Source of the DNA: WTFV01 sp965203525
GTDB taxonomy: Bacteria > Acidobacteriota > Vicinamibacteria > Vicinamibacterales > UBA8438
Direction of reading: 5' to 3'
DNA length: 64,000 nt
NCBI GenBank assembly: GCA_965203525.1
Contig: OZ241898.1
Location: 1,240,001 to 1,304,000, forward strand
In this document: piece after piece, positions 33,269-43,680 of the stretch
Position numbering within the stretch: position 1 is the first letter of the stretch
How the letters are laid out: each line of letters starts with the position of its first letter
Made by a program: the position numbers and the translations under genes
Notes under the pieces: generated by a model
Database searches by the model: none
What the model was told of the DNA's origin: nothing
What the model saw: only the letters and a program-made list of their open reading frames with translations

Positions 33269-35225
33269 GTCTTGGGTTACCGGGCGTTCGGGACCGATTT
33301 GGCCAATGGCCACGGGGCGAAATGAAGCGGACGTTCGGGGAAGTTACGGCCTGACGATGCTGCGCCGTGCACAGTTTTGTCGTTCTGGCGGGACGGGTTC
33401 TGCCGTATGGAAGCGGCAAGCGGGGTGTTCCGGCAGCGCATCCGCACCCGGCCGTCGGCGCAGCGTTTCTTGCGGGCGTTGTCTTCGGCGCGGCGGCGCA
33501 GCCCGGACGTGGAGCAGGCCTCGGCGGTTGCGGCCGGCCCGGCGTCGAGATGGCGGAGAGCGGGCCGGGGTTTGCCGTCGGCGCGGCTTCCGCGGGTATC
33601 GGTCCGGGGTCGTGGGCCGCGCGGCCCGGGCGGAGCGGATGCGTGGTTCCCGCGCCTGCCGTCAGGCGGGCGGCGGCAGGGCGAGGGCTTCGGGCACGAC
33701 CGGTTCGGGGGCGCAGAGCATCGTGGTGAGCAGGGCGCGGGGGTCGAGCTGGCGCTGGCGGGCGGTGCGCACGACGCTGGCCAGGATCTGTTGGGTGTCG
33801 GCCCCGCGCCGGGTGCGGTTGCCGCCGCAGACCTTGCGGGTGACCACCGCGGGTCGGATGGCGTGTTCGGCCCGCCAGTTGGTGGCGTCGAGGGACGGGT
33901 CGCGCAGGAAGAGGAACACGGCCTCGAATTCGCGGGCCAGGTGCCTGGCGAAGCGCTCGGCGGGGGCCAGCGGCGGCGGGGCGTCGATGAGCCGGCCGAG
34001 CCGGGCTTCGAGCCGTCCGCGGGCCGACGCGAGGCCGTGCTCGCCGATGCCGCCGGCGTTGCAGCGGGTCCGCAGGGCGAGGGCGTCCTGCAGGACCGTC
34101 TGCACGGCGGCGGCCCAGGGGCTGTCGGGATGATCGGTCCGCAGGTCCTTGCAGCGCCGCAGCAGATGCGCCAGGCAGGTCTGGTGGGGCGCGTGCGCGA
34201 AGCCGCGATACGCCACCCATCCGTCCCGCACCAGCACGCCCGCGAAGTCGGCGCCGAGCACCGCCGCCGCGTCGGCGAACCCGCGGCCGGCGCAGATGGA
34301 GTAGACCGTCGTCTCCGGGGTGGCGAACGCCCACAGCCAGTGGCGGGTCGCGTCCACGCGCCAGCCGGTCTCGTCGGGCGTGACCACCGGGCTGCGACGG
34401 ACCTGCTCGCACAGCGCCGCATACGCGGGCGCCGCCACGTCGGCCGTGCGGTGCAGCAGTCGGACCAGACCGCCCTTGGTCACGTGCAGTCCGAACCGGG
34501 TCCGCAGCACGCGGGCGGTCTTCTCCAGCGGCAGGCCCGACTCGGTGTGCAGCTCGGCGGTCAGCGCGGCGACGTTCGGCCCCAACTGCACGCCGGCCGC
34601 GCCGAGCGCATCGGAGGTCTGCAAGGGGTGCCGGCCCTGCACGCGCCGCCGGCACTGCGCGCAGCGGCCCACCTCGACGTCGAAGCGGCGCACCAGCGGG
34701 CGCACGTCCGGCACGTCTTCCTGATACTGCTCCGCCACCCGCTCCACGGTGACGTGGCCGCCGCAGTCGGGGCACGTCTTCGGGGCGGGCGCCGCATGGG
34801 TCTCGTCCACCCGGGCCGGCGGCCGGCGGCATCCCTGCTTCCCGTATTCTGCGCCGGCGCGCCGCCCCGGGCGGCGTCCGGTTCCCTGCCGGCGGTCCTT
34901 GGCGAAGGGGGCCGCCTGCCGGCGTCCGGCGCGCCGCGCGGCCTCGAGTTCCTTCTCCAGGCGCTCGATGCGGCGCTTCAGGTCCTCGCTGTGGCCCTGC
35001 AGGTCCTCGCTGCGGCGCTTCCAGTGGTCCCGATCCTCGATCAGCTTCGCCTTTTCTCGTTCGAGGTGTTCGATGCGCACGTCCCGGGGGTCCCGCCGAG
35101 GCCCGGGCCCCATCGAACCGCTCCGGTCATCGTTCTTGCGCGCCATACTCCACGTATCGGCACGTGGCCGCCGTACCTGCACACCCTTTCGTGGATTTTT
35201 TTCGCCCGACCCGGTAACCCAAGAC
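33269..35225. mobile_element. IS66-like (single-gene) insertion sequence
   Basis: The element is 1957 bp. The ends are GTCTTGGGTTACCGGG (from 33269) and its complement (to 35225), a 16-bp inverted repeat. One transposase gene is read on the minus strand. The flanks (TTCCATAA and AGACGACG) show no target duplication, although IS66 elements normally make 8 bp, and rejoining the flanks leaves the host gene one base out of frame. A small loss or gain of target bases is likely. About 390 bp (33269-33661) after the transposase stop contain no gene that I can support. Confidence 0.82.
33662..35146 (-). CDS. IS66 family transposase
   Basis: The product is 494 aa and starts at ATG 35146. The N-terminus is a charged coiled coil (REKAKLIEDRDHWKRRSEDL), then a basic segment and the IS66 zinc finger CPDCGGHVTVERV with CAQCRRRV. 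The DDE core has VVTPDETGWRVD (first Asp), VLVRDGWVAYRGF (second Asp) and NWRAEHAIRP (Glu). IS66 accessory genes (tnpA, tnpB) are absent, as in the ISBst12 subgroup. The reading frame is open into the interrupted ATPase gene upstream, which is a chance fusion. Confidence 0.9.
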   Translation of the reverse strand: MARKNDDRSGSMGPGPRRDPRDVRIEHLEREKAKLIEDRDHWKRRSEDLQGHSEDLKRRIERLEKELEAARRAGRRQAAPFAKDRRQGTGRRPGRRAGAEYGKQGCRRPPARVDETHAAPAPKTCPDCGGHVTVERVAEQYQEDVPDVRPLVRRFDVEVGRCAQCRRRVQGRHPLQTSDALGAAGVQLGPNVAALTAELHTESGLPLEKTARVLRTRFGLHVTKGGLVRLLHRTADVAAPAYAALCEQVRRSPVVTPDETGWRVDATRHWLWAFATPETTVYSICAGRGFADAAAVLGADFAGVLVRDGWVAYRGFAHAPHQTCLAHLLRRCKDLRTDHPDSPWAAAVQTVLQDALALRTRCNAGGIGEHGLASARGRLEARLGRLIDAPPPLAPAERFARHLAREFEAVFLFLRDPSLDATNWRAEHAIRPAVVTRKVCGGNRTRRGADTQQILASVVRTARQRQLDPRALLTTMLCAPEPVVPEALALPPPA

Positions 35226-36009
35226 AGACGACGTTCTGCTCGAACGGCGTCCTCTTCGGCGAGCGCCGCTGCCACGGCATCCGCCTTGCGCTGGGCGGCT
35301 CGCGCGTCTTGTTCCCGCCGGTCCACGTCCGCGCGGCGTTGCAAGCAGGACTTGTGGGCCGCCCTCGCTTCGCTCCAGGCAATCCGTGCCTGGCCGACCC
35401 TCGTCTCGGATTGCCGGAGCGGCTTCGTCGGAGCGCGCTTGGAGCCGACTACATCCCTGCGGTAGGAGTCGAGCAGGGCCAGGGCGCCGGCGGCGGTTTC
35501 GTCCGCGCCGGCCGTCGCCGCGGCGCGCTGCATGTTCTCCTGGAGCATCTCGGGACGGATTTCCACCATGTCCGCTTGCCGGACACAGGCGGTGCCAAGG
35601 AAAGCATGGCGGTTGATCCCGAGCCAGACGGAGCCGTCGGGCGCGCCGTCGTTGATGATCTGGTTGGAGTAGTCGCGCCCCGCGAATTCGGCGTCCCGCG
35701 CGCTGCTGGCCACTTTTCCGGCGAGGTCATGCCGCAGTTCCACCTTGCGGCCGGCGTCGAGAACGACGACGGCACCGACTTCCCAGGCGCCGCCGTTCCA
35801 CGGCCTGTGGCGCGCTGCGAACTCCTGGTCGTCTTTTCTTGACGCCCCTTTCCCGCGGCGCACGCCGCAAAGCCCGGCGTAGAGCGCGGCGTGCCACGAG
35901 GATTTGCCCGCCTCGTTCGGACCGTGGATGACGTTCATGCCGGAAGCGAGTTCCAGCGTTTCGTTCCGGAACGGCCCGAAGGCATGCGCTTTCACGGACT
36001 CGAACCGCA

Positions 36010-37116
36010 TCAGAGCACGTCCAGGTCGTTGCGCCCGTCCAGCGCGTGCAGGCCGGTAATCAGCACCCGCCGCTCCTCTTGAGCGTCCAGCCCCGCATCC
36101 AGCACGTCGTTCACGAACTGACCGCGTACCGTGGGCTCGCGACGGATGGCTTCGACGTCATATCCGGGACGCAGGTCGCCGCTGCGTATCCGCACGGATT
36201 CAAAGGAACTGCCCAAGGCATCGCGCAAGGCGTTCTCGTTGAAGTCCAGCGCCGGATCGAGGTCACCTTTCACCGTCAGGCGCGCTACTCCCGACAACCC
36301 TTGCGCTTGCCTGCTCAGGGAGTCTCGTATCTGTTGCTGCGATTCGCAACCGGTGACGTCGAGCGTGAGGTCGTGAACTTGCGTTACCGCAACGACACGG
36401 CGTTCCAGCTCGACGGCGCCGTTGGCGCTTACCGTTGCGAGCACTGCTCCGCGCTTTCCGGTCTCGCCGAACTCCAGGGGGTCGGGGTTGCCCGGATAGG
36501 TGTGGCGTTGCGCGTCCCTGGGGCGGTGATAGTGTCCAAGAAAAGCATGGATGAAGCCGGCCTGCTCGATGTCTTCCGCGTTGAAGGGGGCGTGAGGTTC
36601 CTTGCCGCCTCCTTGCTCGGAGAACCAGGAGCGTTCCGAGCCGTGAAAGAGCGCGACGTGCGCTCCCGTCCCGTCCGTTCTGAAATCCTCGATGAAGTCG
36701 GGCGTGTTGGCTGGCGCGCAGTGGGCGGCGCCCCAGAGCGTGACGCCGTCCGCGAGCGGCATGGGAGCGAAGCGCGGCTCCGTGAAGACATGGACGTTGG
36801 GGCTCCATTCCTGAGTCGTGTAGATGCTGTCAGGGCAGCAGTAGTCATGGTTGCCGGGCGCGAGGCAGACGCGAATCGGATCGAGGGCGGCGAAGGTCTG
36901 GCGCAGAAAGGCGGCGGTGTCGGGCGTTGCGTGCTCGTGCTCATAGAGGTCTCCGCCGCAGAAGAGCGCGTCCGCCTTCTCGTCGCGGGCGATGTCCGCG
37001 ATGGAGACGAGAACCTGGCGCAACGCTTGCCGCCTGCGGCGCGCGGCTTCTTTCGCCGCTCCGCACCAAGCGAATGCCGAGTCGAGGTGCAGATCCGAAA
37101 AGTGAACGATTCTCAT
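36010..37116 (-). CDS. SbcD/YhaO-like metallophosphoesterase (DNA repair exonuclease)
   Basis: The product is 368 aa and starts at ATG 37116. It begins MRIVHFSDLHLDSAFAW, the calcineurin-like first metal motif (Asp-x-His), followed by ADALFCGGDLYEHEHATPD, CLAPGNHDYCCPDS and VALFHGSE, then HAFLGHYH. These give all seven metal ligands of SbcD/Mre11-type nucleases. The C-terminal third is the capping domain. Its stop overlaps the start of the SMC-like ATPase gene (ATGA), the standard SbcDC/YhaON order. The enzyme is intact but its ATPase partner is broken, so the complex cannot function as encoded. GC is lower than that of core genes. Confidence 0.9.
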   Translation of the reverse strand: MRIVHFSDLHLDSAFAWCGAAKEAARRRRQALRQVLVSIADIARDEKADALFCGGDLYEHEHATPDTAAFLRQTFAALDPIRVCLAPGNHDYCCPDSIYTTQEWSPNVHVFTEPRFAPMPLADGVTLWGAAHCAPANTPDFIEDFRTDGTGAHVALFHGSERSWFSEQGGGKEPHAPFNAEDIEQAGFIHAFLGHYHRPRDAQRHTYPGNPDPLEFGETGKRGAVLATVSANGAVELERRVVAVTQVHDLTLDVTGCESQQQIRDSLSRQAQGLSGVARLTVKGDLDPALDFNENALRDALGSSFESVRIRSGDLRPGYDVEAIRREPTVRGQFVNDVLDAGLDAQEERRVLITGLHALDGRNDLDVL

Positions 37117-37372
37117 ATTCACGCAAGCCAAGGCGCACAACAGAGGAAAAGTTTATCAGATTTCGTTCGATGCCGCCTACGGCCGGCAGCTTCCTGGCGC
37201 GGTCTGGAACAGCCAGGGACGAAAACTCTCCTGAATGTTCCCGACTCGGGCGCCGCGTCCGCGATGCGGGCACGCCGGGTCCCGGGCGCGATCCTGTCCC
37301 GAATCCGGCGGACGCCAGTGCCGGCGAGCCGGGTTCCGCGGTATCGTAGTGGCGGATTCAGAGGAGGAGCCG
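37117..37372. other. Intergenic region
   Basis: The divergent phosphoesterase and secreted protein genes are separated by 256 bp. I see no repeat pair and no convincing promoter except the GAGGAGG ribosome site before 37373. Confidence 0.5.
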
Positions 37373-38386
37373 ATGCACGGACGCAGGACGCAATCACCGG
37401 TCCGGACGGCGCTCGTCGCGGCGCTGGCGGTTCTGCTGCCCGCCGCCGCTCCGGCGCAGTCCGGGGACGCGCCGCGCACGCCGTGGGGCGACCCCGATCT
37501 CGGCGGCGTGTGGGACTACTGGACGTTCACGCCGCTGGAGCGGCCGGAGGAGTTCGCCGAGCGGGCGACGCTCACCGCCGAGGAGGCCGCGGTGGTGGCC
37601 CGGGAGGGGAACGCGGCCGCGCTGGCGCGGGATCTGGCCGCGCCGCCGGGGGACCCGGGCGCCTACAGCCAGGCGGTCTGGACGGATCGCGCCCGCGCGA
37701 CGGCGCTGACGCAGACGGCGCTGATCGTCGACCCGCCGGACGGGCGCATCCCGCCGCTGACCCCGGAGGCCGAGGCGCGCGAGGAGGCGCGGCTGGCCGG
37801 GGACGGACAGCCGGTCCGGATCCGGGTCGGGGGCCACGGCGCGGCCGGTCCGGAGGAGCGGGGGCTCGCCGAGCGCTGTCTGCTCGGGTTCAGCACCGGG
37901 CCGCCGCTGTTGCCGGGCGGCTACAACAACAACGTCCAGATCTTCCAGACGCCGGATGCGGTGGCGCTGCTGATCGAGATGAACCACGACGTGCGCGTGG
38001 CGCCGCTCGACGGCCGGCCGGCCCTGACCGGCGGCATCCGCCAGTGGCTGGGCAGCTCGCGCGCCCGCTGGGAGGGGGACACGCTGGTCGTCGACACCCG
38101 CAACTTCACCGGCCGGACCGCCAGCTTCAGCCTGACCGGTCTGGCCCTGGGATCGGCGGAAGGGTTGCGCCTGGAGGAGCGGTTCACCCGCGTCGACGGT
38201 GACACGCTGCTCTACGAGTTCACCGTCGACGATCCGGCCAGCTTCACGCGCCCGTTCAGCGGGCGGCTGCCGATGAAACGGAGTAGCCTTCCGCTCTACG
38301 AGTACGCCTGCCACGAAGGCAACTACGGCATGGAGAACCTGTTGCGCGGGGCGCGGGCCGAGGAGCGGGCGGCGGCGCAGCAGTAG
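37373..38386 (+). CDS. Secreted protein of unknown function (paralogue of 43681-44697)
   Basis: The product is 337 aa and starts at ATG 37373 behind GAGGAGG. A signal peptide (RTALVAALAVLLPAAAPAQ) is followed by PWGDPDLGGVWDYWTFTPLE, a conserved start of many acidobacterial secreted proteins. Later segments include QTALIVDPPDGRIPPLT, CLLGFSTGPPLLPGGYNNNV, IRQWLGSSRARWEGDTLVVD and the end YEYACHEGNYGMENLLRGAR. The same order is found in the protein at 43681-44697, which shares the last segment almost exactly. No activity is known. The Trp/Tyr-rich beta pattern suggests a lipocalin-like or carbohydrate-binding fold, which is speculation. Confidence 0.85.
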   Translation: MHGRRTQSPVRTALVAALAVLLPAAAPAQSGDAPRTPWGDPDLGGVWDYWTFTPLERPEEFAERATLTAEEAAVVAREGNAAALARDLAAPPGDPGAYSQAVWTDRARATALTQTALIVDPPDGRIPPLTPEAEAREEARLAGDGQPVRIRVGGHGAAGPEERGLAERCLLGFSTGPPLLPGGYNNNVQIFQTPDAVALLIEMNHDVRVAPLDGRPALTGGIRQWLGSSRARWEGDTLVVDTRNFTGRTASFSLTGLALGSAEGLRLEERFTRVDGDTLLYEFTVDDPASFTRPFSGRLPMKRSSLPLYEYACHEGNYGMENLLRGARAEERAAAQQ

Positions 38387-38454
38387 CGCCCGGGACGCCG
38401 GCCGCGGGCGGCTGCCGGCGATCTGCGGGCCGAGCGAGGAGCGGGCGGCGGCGC
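38351..38454. repeat. Gene-end duplication (about 28 bp, offset 72-76)
   Basis: Bases 38351-38378, covering codons just before the stop of the secreted protein gene, recur at 38423-38454 with a 4-bp insertion. Confidence 0.8.
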
Positions 38455-38541
38455 GTTTCCGCGTGACATTCGGCCGGATATCGGACAAGATCAGCGGTTG
38501 CGGGGCTGCCGAACCGCGGACGAGGGCAGCAAGGAGTGGCC

Positions 38542-38871
38542 GTGACGGACGGAGCACCGAAGAGCGCGTACGAGCTCGCGATGGAAAAGCTGAAGCGGCA
38601 GGACGATGCCGCCGGCGTGGAGGCGGTCGCACTGACCCCGGCGCAGATCGAGGCCATCGCCGAGGCCCGGCGCGCCTGCGAAGCGCGGGTCGCGGAGTGC
38701 CGCATCCTGCACCGGTCGGCCCTGGCGGGCGCCGCCGACCCGCGGGCCGTCGAGGAGATCGAGGCGAACCACCGCCGGGATCTCGCCCGCTTCGCCAGCG
38801 ATCGCGACAAGCGGATCGAACGGATCCGCCGCGGCGAGGTCGAGGCGGTCGGGACCGCCGCCGATGGCTGA
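38542..38871 (+). CDS. Small charged helical protein of unknown function
   Basis: The product is 109 aa. GTG 38542 was chosen because AAGGAG (38531-38536) stands 5 bp upstream; a GTG at 38536 would overlap the ribosome site. The sequence is almost entirely helix-forming and highly charged: AYELAMEKLKRQDD, LTPAQIEAIAEARRACEARV, IEANHRRDLARFASDRDKRIERIRRG. It may form a coiled coil in the cytoplasm. It overlaps the DUF1232 gene by 8 bp, so both are cotranslated. I do not recognise the family. Confidence 0.75.
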   Translation: MTDGAPKSAYELAMEKLKRQDDAAGVEAVALTPAQIEAIAEARRACEARVAECRILHRSALAGAADPRAVEEIEANHRRDLARFASDRDKRIERIRRGEVEAVGTAADG

Positions 38872-39178
38872 CGGGACCTGGTCGCTGCGGGCGCGGCTGC
38901 GGTGGACCCAGTGGGTGCGCGGCGTGTTGAAGGAAGCGCGGGCGCTCCGGCTCGTGCTGCGGGATCCGCGGACGCCGTGGTACACCCGCTGGTGCGTCAC
39001 CGCGGCGCTGCTGTACGTCGTCAGCTCCAGTGACTTCATTCCGGGCTTCCTGCCGGTTCTGCGCGACATCGACGAGCTGATCGTCATCCCCGTCGCGCTC
39101 TGGTTCGCGATCCGCACGGTGCCGCGCGAGATCATGGACGACTGCAAGACGCGGGCGCTGATCCTGTATCCGCCCTGA
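38864..39178 (+). CDS. DUF1232 (YkvA-like) membrane protein
   Basis: The product is 104 aa. The DUF1232 core is clear: DPRTPWYTRWCVTAALLYVVSSSDFIPGFLP (two strands shown here as one helical segment with the invariant Asp-Phe-Ile-Pro), then DIDELIVIPVALWFAIRTVP. It is a small inner-membrane protein, function unknown. The start ATG 38864 lies inside the preceding gene. Confidence 0.87.
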   Translation: MADGTWSLRARLRWTQWVRGVLKEARALRLVLRDPRTPWYTRWCVTAALLYVVSSSDFIPGFLPVLRDIDELIVIPVALWFAIRTVPREIMDDCKTRALILYPP

Positions 39179-39280
39179 TCGACGGCCCCGTCCGGTCCGC
39201 CCTCGGCGCCCGGGCGTCCGGATCCGCGACTTCGGCTCGCCGGCCAGCGCCAGCATCAAACGGCCCCGTCCGGTCCGCCC

Positions 39281-41224
<1,944 letters not shown>

Positions 41225-41344
41225 GGTTCCTGCTCCTGGGTTTCGCGGGATGCTCTGTTTCCGCCCAACCGGAAAATCTACCACGACGCGCGGAGCGTCG
41301 GCCTGCCCGGCACGGCCGGACGTCCGGGCGCGGGCGCCCGGCGC

Positions 41345-41373
41345 TTGACAACGGCGCGCCGCGGGCGCAAAGT
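41345..41373 (+). promoter_or_regulatory. Possible promoter for the 41402 gene
   Basis: A perfect TTGACA (41345-41350) is followed after 17 bp by CAAAGT (41368-41373), a poor -10. The ribosome site ACAGGAGG comes next, ahead of ATG 41402. Confidence 0.35.
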
Positions 41374-41401
41374 CTGTCTGACGTACAGGAGGACAGATCC
41401 C

Positions 41402-42694
41402 ATGACATCCAGCGTCGGAACCGGGTGGTTCGGCTCCCTCGGCGTCGTCGTGCCCGCGGTGCTCGCCCTGTCGGCGGCCGCGCCCGGGGCGGCGACCGCG
41501 CAGTCGGACGTCACGTTCGCGAAGGACGTGCTTCCGATCCTCCAGGATTCCTGCCAGACGTGCCACCGCGAAGGCGCCATCGCGCCGATGTCGCTGATGA
41601 CCTACGCGGAGACGCGGCCGTGGGCGCGCGCCATCCGCGAGAAGGTGGTCACGCGCACCATGCCGCCGTGGTACATCGACAAGAACATCGGCGTGCAGGG
41701 CTTCAAGTACGACCGCTCGCTGACCGACGAGCAGATCACCACCGTCGCCGCCTGGGTCGACGCCGGCGCGCCGCGCGGCAACCCGGCCGACGCGCCGCCG
41801 CCGCGCGAGTTCGCCGACCGCGACATGTGGCACATCGGCGAGCCCGACTGGATCGTGCCGATCCCCGAGCCGTTCACGGTGCCGGCCGAGGGCGCCAACT
41901 GGTGGGGCGACTTCTACGCCGACTCGGGTCTGACCGAGGACGTCTGGATCAGCGCGGTCGAGACGAAGCCGTCGTCGGAGGGCTTCCCGGTGGTGCACCA
42001 CGCGGTCACCCGGGTGCAGGCGGCGCCCGACGACGACGAGGGCGACTTCCTCAACGAATACGCCCAGGGCAAGAACGGCGACGTCTTCCCGCCCGGGACG
42101 GGCCGCCTGGTCAAGGCCGGCACCGTCATCCGCTTCAACATGCACTACGCCTCCATCGGCGAGGAGCGCACCGACCGGACCAGCGTCGGCCTGACCTTCT
42201 ACCCGGAGGGCGAGAAGCCGAAGCACGAGCTCTTCTCGCGGGCGCTGGCGCAGAACTACGACCTCGACATCCCGCCGGGCGAGGACGACGTCCGCCACGA
42301 CAGCTACCACAGGTTCGAGAACAACGTCCGGCTGACCGGCTTCCAGCCGCACCTGCACAACCGCGGCAAGCGGCAGTGCATCGAGGCCGTCTATCCGGAC
42401 GGGCAGACCGAGATGCTCAGTTGCGCGACGTGGGACTTCGGGTGGCACATCGTCTACAACTACGAGGAAGACGTGCAGCCGCTGCTGCCGGCCGGCACGA
42501 TGATGCACACCATCACGTGGCACGACAACTCGGCCGCCAACCGCTGGAATCCGGATCCGCGGAACTGGGCCGGGTTCGGGCAGCGTTCCAGCGACGACAT
42601 GAGCTTCACGTGGACGAGCTACTACGAGCTCGACGACGACGAATTCGCCGCCGCGGTCGCCGAGCGGCAGGCGGCGGCCGACAACGACAACTGA
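41402..42694 (+). CDS. Secreted c-type cytochrome with copper-monooxygenase-like domain
   Basis: The product is 430 aa and starts at ATG 41402 behind ACAGGAGG. A signal peptide ends near GAATAQ. DVLPILQDSCQTCHREGAIA holds one CxxCH haem site at about residue 50. The rest resembles the type II ascorbate-dependent copper monooxygenase fold as found in many acidobacterial proteins: MPPWYIDK, VVHHAVTRVQ, FNMHYAS, FQPHLHNRGKR and YNYEEDVQPLLPAGT with WHDNSAANRWNPDP. Several His pairs could bind copper. It is followed 13 bp later by another secreted protein gene, probably in one operon. Confidence 0.82.
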   Translation: MTSSVGTGWFGSLGVVVPAVLALSAAAPGAATAQSDVTFAKDVLPILQDSCQTCHREGAIAPMSLMTYAETRPWARAIREKVVTRTMPPWYIDKNIGVQGFKYDRSLTDEQITTVAAWVDAGAPRGNPADAPPPREFADRDMWHIGEPDWIVPIPEPFTVPAEGANWWGDFYADSGLTEDVWISAVETKPSSEGFPVVHHAVTRVQAAPDDDEGDFLNEYAQGKNGDVFPPGTGRLVKAGTVIRFNMHYASIGEERTDRTSVGLTFYPEGEKPKHELFSRALAQNYDLDIPPGEDDVRHDSYHRFENNVRLTGFQPHLHNRGKRQCIEAVYPDGQTEMLSCATWDFGWHIVYNYEEDVQPLLPAGTMMHTITWHDNSAANRWNPDPRNWAGFGQRSSDDMSFTWTSYYELDDDEFAAAVAERQAAADNDN

Positions 42695-42707
42695 CGGAGT
42701 CGTCACC

Positions 42708-43586
42708 ATGTCCAGCCGTGGTTTGCGTTGCGTGCTGCTGTCCGGCGTGGCCGGGCTGGCCTGCGTCGCGGCGGGCGACGCGCATGCGCAGCTCAAGTTC
42801 GACCGGGGCCAGAACGTCGCGCCGGTCTTCGAGGGGTGGGAGCGGAACCCGGACGGGACCTTCAACATGGTCTTCGGGTACATGAACCGCAACTACCGGG
42901 AGATGCCGCACGTGCCGGTCGGCGCGGACAACTTCTTCGAGCCGGGTCCGGCCGACCGGGGCCAGCCGACCCGGTTCCACGTGCGGCGCCAGCAGTTCGT
43001 CTTCCGGGTGCGGGTGCCGGCGGACTGGGGCGACCGGGATCTGGTCTGGACGCTGACCGCGCACGGCCGGACGGACCAGGCGTTCGGTTCGCTCTGGCCG
43101 GCCTGGGAGATCGACGACGGCGTCATCAAGGCCAACCGCGGGATGGGAGCCGACGGCTGGCCCGCCGACAACCGGGCGCCCCGCATCGAGGTCCGCCCGG
43201 GGACCGATCTGGCGGTCACCCTGCCCGACGCGCTGACCTTGACGGCGCGCGTCAGCGACGACGGGATCCCGGGGCCGCGTCCCAAGCCGGCCACCCCGGA
43301 ACGGATCGCGGCGCTCGAACGGCGCCGGTCGCGGCCGCACCCCATCAACCAGGACGTCGTCAACGCGTTCGAGGCGGGCGAAACCGGTCTGGCCGTCACC
43401 TGGATCCACTATCGCGGGCCGGGCAGGGTGACGTTCGACCCGCGGGTCACGCACGTCGAAGGAGGGCGCGGCGGCGAGGCGGTGACCACCGTGACGTTCT
43501 CCGAGCGCGGGACCCACGTGCTCCGCGGCCACGCCGACGACACGATCAAGATCACCCCGATCCTCGTGACGGTCACCGTCGACTGA
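42708..43586 (+). CDS. Secreted protein of unknown function
   Basis: The product is 292 aa. A signal peptide (LLSGVAGLACVAAGDAHAQ) precedes a beta-rich domain with VAPVFEGWERNPDGTFNMVF, GYMNRNYREMPHVPVGADN, FFEPGPADRGQPTRF, FVFRVRVPADWG and a C-terminal VTWIHYRGPGRVTFDP and GTHVLRGHADD. These are typical of acidobacterial secreted proteins found near cytochrome/copper-type genes, as here. Start ATG 42708 lies 13 bp after the preceding stop. Function unknown; a terminator-like hairpin follows. Confidence 0.85.
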   Translation: MSSRGLRCVLLSGVAGLACVAAGDAHAQLKFDRGQNVAPVFEGWERNPDGTFNMVFGYMNRNYREMPHVPVGADNFFEPGPADRGQPTRFHVRRQQFVFRVRVPADWGDRDLVWTLTAHGRTDQAFGSLWPAWEIDDGVIKANRGMGADGWPADNRAPRIEVRPGTDLAVTLPDALTLTARVSDDGIPGPRPKPATPERIAALERRRSRPHPINQDVVNAFEAGETGLAVTWIHYRGPGRVTFDPRVTHVEGGRGGEAVTTVTFSERGTHVLRGHADDTIKITPILVTVTVD

Positions 43587-43614
43587 CCGCCGCGTGTTCG
43601 GGAACCGTTCGGGG

Positions 43615-43653
43615 CCGTCCGGGGCGGCGCGCTTAGGCCGCCGCCCCGGACGG
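43615..43653 (+). terminator. Strong stem-loop terminator after the 42708-43586 gene
   Basis: Fifteen-bp arms (43615-43629 and 43639-43653) form a GC-rich stem with a 9-base loop, followed by CCGTTTCCTTG. It separates two secreted-protein genes read in the same direction. Confidence 0.65.
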
Positions 43654-43680
43654 CCGTTTCCTTGTCGGAAGGAGGATCAC

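Larger units (their letters stand above)
29053..36010 (-). pseudogene. SbcC/YhaN-like SMC-type ATPase, disrupted by two insertion sequences
   Basis: The gene is in three pieces read on the minus strand: 36010-35226, 33268-31689 and 29178-29053. Piece 1 encodes MRFESVKAHAFGPFRNETLE and the Walker A loop GPNEAGKSS. Piece 2 has two membrane-like segments, a long coiled coil, an SHGTAEQVYLLLRLALA signature and the Walker B/D-loop LILDDAVGASD. Piece 3 gives VILFTHEN, the His switch, and the natural stop (TAG, 29055-29053). Removing the IS21 element with one target copy restores the frame exactly. The pieces themselves contain no stop codons, so the damage looks recent. Its start overlaps the stop of the phosphoesterase gene (ATGA), as in SbcCD/YhaNO pairs involved in DNA end processing. 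Confidence 0.88.

Noticed and set aside
33269..33661. Additional IS66 gene (tnpA or tnpB) after the transposase
   Set aside because: No open frame with their signatures; frames there are fragments of Arg/Pro/Ala-rich noise.
41225..41401. CIRCE or heat-shock operator upstream of htpG
   Set aside because: No TTAGCACTC-type inverted repeat is present in the divergent region.
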